Positions 58,236 to 64,000 of a DNA stretch of 64,000 nt are shown here, one piece after another; positions within the stretch are counted from its first letter, which is position 1, and the number at the start of each line of letters is the position of its first letter. Below the pieces are notes generated by a model. It was not told the DNA's origin and searched no databases. It was given only the letters and a program-made list of their open reading frames with translations. The translations under genes were made by a program, and so were the position numbers. Origin of the DNA: Cohnella lupini (GTDB lineage Bacteria; Bacillota; Bacilli; Paenibacillales; Paenibacillaceae). Where the stretch lies: NCBI RefSeq assembly GCF_003386205.1, contig NZ_QRDY01000010.1, positions 1-64,000 of the forward strand. Direction: 5' to 3'.

Positions 58236-58802
58236 TTATTCAGCGGATTCGATTAACCCGTATTTCCCGTCGTTCCGACGATATACGACACTGACTTCTT
58301 GACTGGATGTATTGGCGAATACGTAGAAATTGTGTCCGACCAAGTTCATCTGAAGAATCGCTTCTTCCACGTCCATCGGCTTCAGATTAAAGCGTTTCGT
58401 TCTTACGAGCTCCAGATCGTCCTCTTCGTCTCTCGCAAGCGTCGTAACGGATTGGCCGCTACTACCGAAATCCTCCTTAAAGAGTGCCCTAGCAGAACCT
58501 GCTTCCCTGAAGTTACGGTTGATTTTCGTTTTGTGTTTGCGAATCTGGCGTTCGAGTTTGTCCACTACAAAGTCAATCGATGCGTACATGTCCTCTCTCT
58601 TCTCCTCCGCGCGCAAGAGAGCGCCCGGGAGAGGAATCGTAACTTCAATGGCTTGCTGGCCTTTCGTTACGCTTAAGGTTACGGTTACATCGGATTGGGG
58701 AGGTGCTTCAAAGTAACGTTCGAGACGGCTTAACTTCTTCTCAACATACTCACGAAGAGCATCTGTCACTTCCATACGCTGACCACGAATGTTGTATTTC
58801 AT
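58236..58802 (-). CDS. hpf: Ribosome hibernation promoting factor, long form
   Basis: Long HPF dimerises 70S ribosomes into inactive 100S particles in stationary phase. The 188-residue protein has the N-terminal S30AE domain (YNIRGQRMEVTDALREYVEKKLSRLERYF...), a variable linker (about 105-130) and the C-terminal dimerisation domain (VRTKRFNLKPMDVEEAILQMNLVGHNFYVF). The start at 58802 has GGAGG seven bases upstream; a TTG two codons earlier overlaps that spacing. It is upstream of secA, the usual neighbourhood. Confidence 0.96.
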   Translation of the reverse strand: MKYNIRGQRMEVTDALREYVEKKLSRLERYFEAPPQSDVTVTLSVTKGQQAIEVTIPLPGALLRAEEKREDMYASIDFVVDKLERQIRKHKTKINRNFREAGSARALFKEDFGSSGQSVTTLARDEEDDLELVRTKRFNLKPMDVEEAILQMNLVGHNFYVFANTSSQEVSVVYRRNDGKYGLIESAE

Positions 58803-58936
58803 GGGCAATCCTCCTTTGCATGACTCTATGATAACATACCCGCGGCAAGGGTTTCAAAACATTCCGTTAATAAAATTGAATTTTTAGATAATTTGGCCCA
58901 TATGCTATAAATTTGAAAAATCATACTGAAATCAAA

Positions 58937-58965
58937 TAAAAAAACCCCGGATTTCTCCAGGGTTG
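58937..58965 (-). terminator. Intrinsic terminator of the cold-shock gene
   Basis: On the minus strand, AACCCTGG pairs with CCGGGGTT around a short loop and is followed by TTTTTTT. Confidence 0.8.
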
Positions 58966-59035
58966 GCGTGACATAACCATCACTACATGAAAGCCACATC
59001 TTGTATGATTGTTCGACGACGATGCGTCGTTATGA

Positions 59036-59233
59036 TTACACTCTTGTAACGTTAGCTGCTTGAGGACCTCTTGCGCCTTGAACGATGTCGAATTCGACCG
59101 TTTGGCCTTCTTCTAGTGCCTTATAGCCGTCCATTTGAATAGCGGAGAAGTGAACGAACACGTCGCCACCTTGCTCTGTTTCAATGAAGCCGTAACCTTT
59201 TTCCGCGTTAAACCATTTAACTTTTCCTTGCAT
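59036..59233 (-). CDS. Cold-shock protein (CspA/CspB family)
   Basis: The 65-residue single cold-shock domain binds single-stranded RNA and DNA and acts as an RNA chaperone. RNP1 KGYGFIE (13-19) and RNP2 VFVHFS (26-31) are intact, and the C-terminus GPQAANV is typical. It has its own strong promoter and terminator, so it is monocistronic. The leader is only about 60-70 nt. Confidence 0.97.
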   Translation of the reverse strand: MQGKVKWFNAEKGYGFIETEQGGDVFVHFSAIQMDGYKALEEGQTVEFDIVQGARGPQAANVTRV

Positions 59234-59300
59234 GTGTTAAACATTCCCTTCATATTCAAATGACGTTAGACGTAAGCATTTATGCCTAGCCCACATCACG

Positions 59301-59330
59301 AATATAACATTTGTGAATATTTGGTGTCAA
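59301..59330 (-). promoter_or_regulatory. Sigma-A promoter of the cold-shock gene
   Basis: On the minus strand: consensus TTGACA (59325-59330), then TTATAT (59302-59307) after 17 nt or TATATT (59301-59306) after 18 nt. Confidence 0.8.
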
Positions 59331-59500
59331 CGGTTTTTTGTAAGCGGATACAGAGGGCTATTCATCCTTTATTATGTAACACGGTGTCATAGTAAACAGA
59401 TATTTTCTAATTTTCTGAGAAAATGGGTAAGAAAAGCAGCCCGCTGAAAGAAAAATTTCCCCGTTTTTTGGGAGATCTAAGTAGTAACTGCAATTTCTCT

Positions 59501-60445
59501 CTATTCCTTAGAGAAATTATTAATAAATTCTCGATTATTCATGAATAGCTTAGCGTGTTCATTAATTTGCTCCTCAGGCCAATTCCACCACTGAATTCGA
59601 TTCAGCTTCTCGATCTCTTCCGACGAAAAACGGTATCGTATAACACGAGCAGGCACACCAACCGCAACTGTATAATCTGGAATATCCTTTGTCACAACTG
59701 CGCCTGCTCCAATGATGGCTCCGTTACCGATCTTTACGCCAGGCAGGATAACGACATTCGTGCCGATCCACACATCGTGGCCGATACTCGACTTTTCATT
59801 GTCCGTCACTTCTTCTGCCGGAACTACGTGATCCCTCGATATAAACCCCAGCATATTTCCATAATTTGTGCTCTCATGAATCAATTCGCCAGAAGCAAAA
59901 TGAAAAATGGGGCTTGTCGTGATATAGTCCATAATGTGGTTTACCCCACCGGTTGCAAATACATTTACTGATGAAAAAGAGCCTATACTTTTTATGCGGC
60001 CGTGAGTAATAAGTCTTTCAAAGCCATAGGTATACCGACCAATCTCGACTCCGTTAATAACACGCGCTTTTGTGAAGTCTTTCATTGGATCATACAAGGT
60101 TTCAATTGGACGGGATAATGACAAAGTTAAAAATTCATCTTCAACAGTAAATCCGTTATCAATCAATTGTTTTTCAATCTCTGCGTACGACATCGTCGCA
60201 ATGAGGACAAGCACTCCGCAGCCGCGATTTTCAATTAACGATTGAAAACGGTAAACAGGAACTCCAAACAATTGCGTACCTTGTTTGTTAAGAGCATTAT
60301 CGATAAAGTATTCAACGGAAATCCCTAACGTTTTCAAAGCAAAGAAGGCAAGTTGACCTGCTTTCCCCGCACCGAATAGGGCCACTTTTTTACCGGCAAT
60401 TTTTGGGTATGTGCTAGCGATAGAATGAATGATATTTTCAAGCAG
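59501..60445 (-). CDS. Rossmann-domain plus left-handed beta-helix acyltransferase; probable CTG start
   Basis: The protein joins an N-terminal Rossmann-type domain ([22 protein letters not shown]) to a C-terminal hexapeptide-repeat acetyltransferase (about 150-285: [51 protein letters not shown]). This resembles PglD/NeuD-like sugar O- or N-acetyltransferases. No ATG, GTG or TTG fits the strong AAGGAGG at 60454-60460; CTG 60445, eight bases away, gives 314 residues. A GTG at 60385 would remove the first 20 residues and has no site. A 9-bp hairpin (59492-59518) overlaps the stop. It closes the glycan cluster. Confidence 0.75.
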   Translation of the reverse strand: MLENIIHSIASTYPKIAGKKVALFGAGKAGQLAFFALKTLGISVEYFIDNALNKQGTQLFGVPVYRFQSLIENRGCGVLVLIATMSYAEIEKQLIDNGFTVEDEFLTLSLSRPIETLYDPMKDFTKARVINGVEIGRYTYGFERLITHGRIKSIGSFSSVNVFATGGVNHIMDYITTSPIFHFASGELIHESTNYGNMLGFISRDHVVPAEEVTDNEKSSIGHDVWIGTNVVILPGVKIGNGAIIGAGAVVTKDIPDYTVAVGVPARVIRYRFSSEEIEKLNRIQWWNWPEEQINEHAKLFMNNREFINNFSKE

Positions 60446-60475
60446 TGAGAACTCCTCCTTGAGATCACGACGTTA

Positions 60476-61190
60476 TTATTGTGTACCTTCATCTGTTCGA
60501 TTCCAGTATCGTTTATCAGAAATAAAATCGTCATTCGACAGGCTATAGGGCGGAATGACATGCAAATTCGTATGATCCCACACTATATTGAGCTAAATAA
60601 CGCGAGCAGGCGAGCCTGCTGCGACGCAATTATTCGGAATAAGAGATTTAACGATGCTCCTGAAACCAATGATGCTGCCATCCCCGATTTGAGAACCGGA
60701 CAAAACGGCAACTTCATAGCCAAACCAAACGTGATTGCCTATATCTACGGACTGGCTCGAATTTAACCTCGCTCCGCTCTCCACATCATAGAACGGGTGA
60801 AAATCATGCGTCCAGATTTTAATGTCCGTCGCAAACTGCAATCGTCGCCGACACGTACATGCATACTCTCCGAGGTATTGATCTCGCAATTCTTCGTCAC
60901 CATAAGGGAAGCGCCGAGATTAACTTCACATCCCATGCCAATCACGATTGTTCCTCGGTACTTCACGCTGTTCCCATTAATGCAAATCCCATGATCATTC
61001 TGGAAAACGATCTGCGTATCTTCCAAAAAACCCCTTTTCCGATAATCAATTTATTGTTGCCGCCTTTAATAAGGATGCTGCTGTTGATGCCTTGCGCATT
61101 TCCCACGACTTCATTTCCGAGAGAATCGCGATATTCGAAGTTTATTATCGCCCCTGCTTGATAATCCGGGATTCCATGGAAGCCCACCAT
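60476..61190 (-). pseudogene. Broken hexapeptide acyltransferase gene
   Basis: Three minus-strand frames together spell one left-handed beta-helix acyltransferase. Frame 1 (61190 down to about 61027) ends at GGNNKLIIGKGVF. Frame 2 (to about 60840) continues EDTQIVFQNDHGICINGNSV. Frame 3 gives FATDIKIWTHDFHPFYDVES and SGSQIGDGSIIGFRSIVKS to SPARVI. The first break fits one lost T in a T6 run (61025-61030), the second one lost base near 60838, and an in-frame TAG (60593-60595) cuts off a tail LNIVWDHTNLHVIPPYS that ends at 60476. It lies between a glycosyltransferase and another acyltransferase, all co-directional. Loss of function is likely unless the breaks are sequencing errors. Confidence 0.85.
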
Positions 61191-61303
61191 TTTCTTTTTC
61201 TCGCCGCTATCAACAAATCATTTAACCTTGCCGTTTTCTATAGTTCTCCAAATAATTTTTCTCTTCCTTGGAATTTGTAATATGGTCAGCAATCAGCTTT
61301 TTA

Positions 61304-62713
61304 TTACCGTTCGTGAGCAAGTCGATACCTTCCCAAAAACTCTTCTATATTTAGTGGAGATAGGATAGACACCTTCTCGCAAATAGATTTAATCTGCGCA
61401 ACGACTTCCTCGTGCCACCTACTTGCCATCGACACGAATATGAGATCAACGGGCTCTTCATTCAGTAGTTCCGGAGCTCCGATTGTAACCCCACAAATTG
61501 CTGAGCCATATTTATCTGCATTGGAATCGACGATGTAGCATACCTTAACGGAAGCTGAATTAAGTTGAGATAAGAAGTATTTCGCGGTTGCTCCTGCTCC
61601 CCACAGAGCAACTCGTTTTCCTGAGTCCAAATAGAACTTTAAAATACTTATGACTAATTCCGACGCCATTTCATATTGAACTGCATGATGCTTAACAAGC
61701 AAAGAAGCCTCATAATCTCTCACAATTTGATTGACAAATTTAGGCTGTTTGGCAAGTTCTTCATCAATTTGTTTGCGTTCAACTTCTGTATTTACGCCTA
61801 GAGCGTTCATTTCGAATATTTGTTTGACTGCTTCCCGATAAACATTCATTCTATTGCCTTCTAATTGATTTAAATGTCCCCCGAACACGCTCTTTATTCG
61901 GTAAAAATCGCCTAGAATCGAATTGAATTGAGTGTCAGAATTTACACTTGTCCCCTCATACAACCCTTCAATGGAACCGTTCAACGTTAGTTCTTTGAAA
62001 TCTCTAACGACCGCACTGTCTTCGGTTTTATATCTAATCATTCTTCCGCTGCTAAATTCGTCATTAAAATGGACTAACGGCGTCTCGATACAAACCAACT
62101 CGTTGAAATAGGATAGTTGGGCATACATGGACGTGTAGTCCGGAGAGATCGGCTGGAATAAATCTTGATTGAGTTGATTGCAACGCACCAATATGGAGCG
62201 ATGACAACAAGAGAAAATCATCTTGGGCAAAACCGGATTGATGACGCTATGCTCTTCATTCAGAAACAGTTGCAGCACTTCGCCCGAAGTAAACCGATAG
62301 GTGCGAATGTTTTCCTCTGGATAACGAGAAAATTGGGCTTCGTTAAAAATAAAGCCCCACACAAATAATCGGATATCCATGTGCTGTCTGATGTGCTTTT
62401 CAATGACCTCAAGCGCATAGGGGGCATATTGCGCTTTATCTTGAAGCACGGTGATGTACTCTCCAGTCGCTTGGTTAAGTCCGGTCTGCCAATTGGCATG
62501 CATAGCCATTTGGCCTGTTCGAATATACTTGACCTTCCCACCTATATACTTACGAACAACTTGATAGGTTCGATCATCAACATCGTTATCTACGATTATG
62601 AGTTCCCAGTTGACGTATGATTGGTTCATTACACTTTGTATCGCCGTTTCTACAACAAAACTTCGATTGCGAGTCGGAAGCAGTATAGAGAATTTAGGGG
62701 CAACCTCACTCAT
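61304..62713 (-). CDS. Family 2 glycosyltransferase fused to a C-terminal Rossmann domain
   Basis: Residues 1-230 of this 469-residue protein form a GT-A glycosyltransferase 2 domain (FSILLPTRNRSFVVETAIQS, NWELIIVDNDVDD). The usual metal-binding DxD is not evident: where it should be, the sequence reads GEYITVLQDKAQY. Residues about 365-465 form a small Rossmann-type domain (KRVALWGAGATAKYFLSQL), like the N-terminal domain of the acyltransferase at the end of the cluster. The fusion may bind a sugar nucleotide or regulate the enzyme. GGAGG lies seven bases before the ATG. It overlaps the aminotransferase gene by 8 bp. Confidence 0.8.
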   Translation of the reverse strand: MSEVAPKFSILLPTRNRSFVVETAIQSVMNQSYVNWELIIVDNDVDDRTYQVVRKYIGGKVKYIRTGQMAMHANWQTGLNQATGEYITVLQDKAQYAPYALEVIEKHIRQHMDIRLFVWGFIFNEAQFSRYPEENIRTYRFTSGEVLQLFLNEEHSVINPVLPKMIFSCCHRSILVRCNQLNQDLFQPISPDYTSMYAQLSYFNELVCIETPLVHFNDEFSSGRMIRYKTEDSAVVRDFKELTLNGSIEGLYEGTSVNSDTQFNSILGDFYRIKSVFGGHLNQLEGNRMNVYREAVKQIFEMNALGVNTEVERKQIDEELAKQPKFVNQIVRDYEASLLVKHHAVQYEMASELVISILKFYLDSGKRVALWGAGATAKYFLSQLNSASVKVCYIVDSNADKYGSAICGVTIGAPELLNEEPVDLIFVSMASRWHEEVVAQIKSICEKVSILSPLNIEEFLGRYRLAHER

Positions 62714-63878
62714 CGTTACACCTCCGCGGCAATCGATTATTCAGGCTGCGTGTTTTTAAAATCACCTTCAACGTATCGCAAACATACTTCACATCATCCC
62801 GAGTTAAATTTAGACCAGACGGTAAATTGACCGCTATCGGGGAAATCGAGTACGAAACTTCATTATATTCCCGGTAGTTAAACTTAGAGCTCTCAAACTC
62901 ATAGGCTGGTAAAGAACTTAGTGGATAGAAGAATGGACGAGAACTGATGTTGTGCTGATCGAGCAGCCTCATCAATTGTTCTTTTTCCATCTCTAATTCT
63001 GGATTAACGACAGCTGTAACCATCCAATAAGTATTCTTTACTTCAAGAGATGACGAGTTTAAACAGATATATGGCGTATCTTTCAAATACGCTTGGTACC
63101 AGCTGAAAATTTCTCTCTTTTGTTGCACTAGTTCATCTATTCTCTCCAACTGCGCTAAACCAAGTGCAGCCTGGAGTGAACTCATTTTATACTTGTAGCC
63201 CACCTCTTGATTATAGAATAACTTGTCCCCCGGTTTTCTTGCATGATCTCGGTTGTACAGCACTTTTCTCCAAATATTCTCGTCATCGGTGACAAGCATT
63301 CCGCCTTCGCCTGTCGTCATCGTTTTCGAGCCATGAAAACTAAAGACGCCGACATCGCCGAACGCTCCCGCTTTTTTACCTTTGTATTCGCTGCCAATCG
63401 CTTCAGCCGCATCTTCGATCACGTATAGGTTATGTTTGCGAGCGATCTGGATAATGCTATCCATATCCGGGATGTTCCCGTACAAATCGACAGGTATAAC
63501 AGCCTTTGTCTTTGATGTAATTCTACTTTCAAAGCTGTCCGCGGATAAGCACCAAGAATCTCTATCAATATCTGCAAATACCGGATCCGCTCCCACATAC
63601 TTCAAAGGAGCGGATGTCGCAATCCATGTAATATCAGGCACAATGACTTCGTCCCCGGCACCGACCCCCATTGCCAGCAAAGATAAATGAATCGCAGAGG
63701 TGCAGGATGGCAGAGAAACGGCATATTTCACCCCAATATAATCTGCAAAAGCTCGTTCGAATCGATCATTATATATATTTGCGTCTTCGTACCATGCATT
63801 TTTCACAGCATCGCTAACGTATTCGATCTCTTTACTTGTGATAGAAGGACCGGACACGGCTATTTTCTTATTCACCAT
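62706..63878 (-). CDS. DegT/DnrJ/EryC1/StrS-family sugar aminotransferase
   Basis: This PLP-dependent enzyme family transaminates nucleotide-linked keto-sugars (for example in N-acetylated di-amino or amino-deoxy sugar synthesis). The 390-residue protein has the substrate/PLP signature [16 protein letters not shown] and the PLP-binding Lys in [16 protein letters not shown]. The start at 63878 ([13 protein letters not shown]) is preferred: AGGAG lies seven bases upstream; an ATG at 63884 is too close. It overlaps the upstream acyltransferase stop and the downstream glycosyltransferase start, so all three are translationally coupled. The exact sugar is unknown. Confidence 0.9.
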   Translation of the reverse strand: MVNKKIAVSGPSITSKEIEYVSDAVKNAWYEDANIYNDRFERAFADYIGVKYAVSLPSCTSAIHLSLLAMGVGAGDEVIVPDITWIATSAPLKYVGADPVFADIDRDSWCLSADSFESRITSKTKAVIPVDLYGNIPDMDSIIQIARKHNLYVIEDAAEAIGSEYKGKKAGAFGDVGVFSFHGSKTMTTGEGGMLVTDDENIWRKVLYNRDHARKPGDKLFYNQEVGYKYKMSSLQAALGLAQLERIDELVQQKREIFSWYQAYLKDTPYICLNSSSLEVKNTYWMVTAVVNPELEMEKEQLMRLLDQHNISSRPFFYPLSSLPAYEFESSKFNYREYNEVSYSISPIAVNLPSGLNLTRDDVKYVCDTLKVILKTRSLNNRLPRRCNDE

Positions 63879-64000
63879 TCCCATTCTCCTACTTTTCTAA
63901 TTATTCGTGCAGGGCTTCCAACTACAACTACGTTATCAGGTACATCTTTCGTTACAACCGCCCCCGCTCCAACTATCGAATATTTCCCAACCTTTACTCT
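63872..64000 (-). CDS. Partial hexapeptide-repeat acyltransferase (C-terminal end only)
   Basis: The minus strand from the right edge reads [20 protein letters not shown] followed by [14 protein letters not shown] and a TGA at 63872-63874. This is the characteristic C-terminal coil of a left-handed beta-helix acetyltransferase. The remainder lies outside the window. Its stop overlaps the aminotransferase start, so it belongs to the same operon. The pairing with a sugar aminotransferase suggests N-acetylation of an amino sugar. Confidence 0.85.
   Translation of the reverse strand, partial: RVKVGKYSIVGAGAVVTKDVPDNVVVVGSPARIIRKVGEWEW

Overview
The window looks like chromosome of a moderately GC-rich, spore-forming-type Firmicute of the Paenibacillaceae (Paenibacillus or Cohnella-like). 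The evidence is an S-layer-homology protein, 'copper amine oxidase-type stalk' domains on secreted proteins, long-form HPF, the pcrB-pcrA-ligA order, an ftsEX-ctpB-minJ division cluster and a guanidine-I (ykkC) riboswitch. No database search was possible; all calls rest on motifs and gene order read from the sequence.

Layout. 1-170: promoter and leader of an rRNA operon firing leftward out of the window. 320-1277: a small membrane protein and a lipoprotein. 1289-4788: an unusual two-gene unit, a double-AAA+ ATPase of the type found with extracellular contractile injection systems plus an Ala/Glu-rich partner, with no injection-system structural genes nearby. 5123-10882: DNA ligase, PcrA helicase, PcrB lipid synthase. 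11082-17407: ugd-galU sugar-nucleotide genes, an SLH cell-wall protein and an O-antigen-ligase-like membrane protein. 17473-24727: U32 protein, two secreted stalk-domain proteins (one an HtrA-type protease) and small proteins, including a 49-residue gene. 24811-31680: uvrA, diaminopimelate dehydrogenase, a gene-poor stretch and uvrB; uvrA and uvrB each have their own sigma-A promoter with an identical SOS operator. 31841-35634: motAB, an SPFH protein and a zinc-ribbon membrane protein. 35606-36490: paired SMR guanidinium exporter genes under a guanidine-I riboswitch with a visible terminator switch. 36541-42749: MinJ-like, CtpB, M23 peptidase, FtsX, FtsE, with a dispersed repeat inside. 42996-44450: VanW protein.

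44529-53163 holds a full arginine pathway on the minus strand (argC-J-B-D-F, then G and H) driven by a promoter overlapped by two ArgR-type boxes; a 51-bp tandem repeat separates argF from argG. 53316-59233: YitT, prfB (with its programmed +1 frameshift), secA, hpf, and a cold-shock gene. 59501-64000 is the start of a lower-GC glycan-modification cluster: hexapeptide acyltransferases (one a multiply broken pseudogene), a glycosyltransferase fused to a Rossmann domain, and a DegT-type aminotransferase, running off the right edge.

The most interesting items are the orphan injection-system-type ATPase module, the separately SOS-controlled uvrA/uvrB, the riboswitch-controlled exporter whose first gene lacks a canonical start codon, the arg-operon control region and tandem repeat, and the decaying acyltransferase in the glycan cluster.
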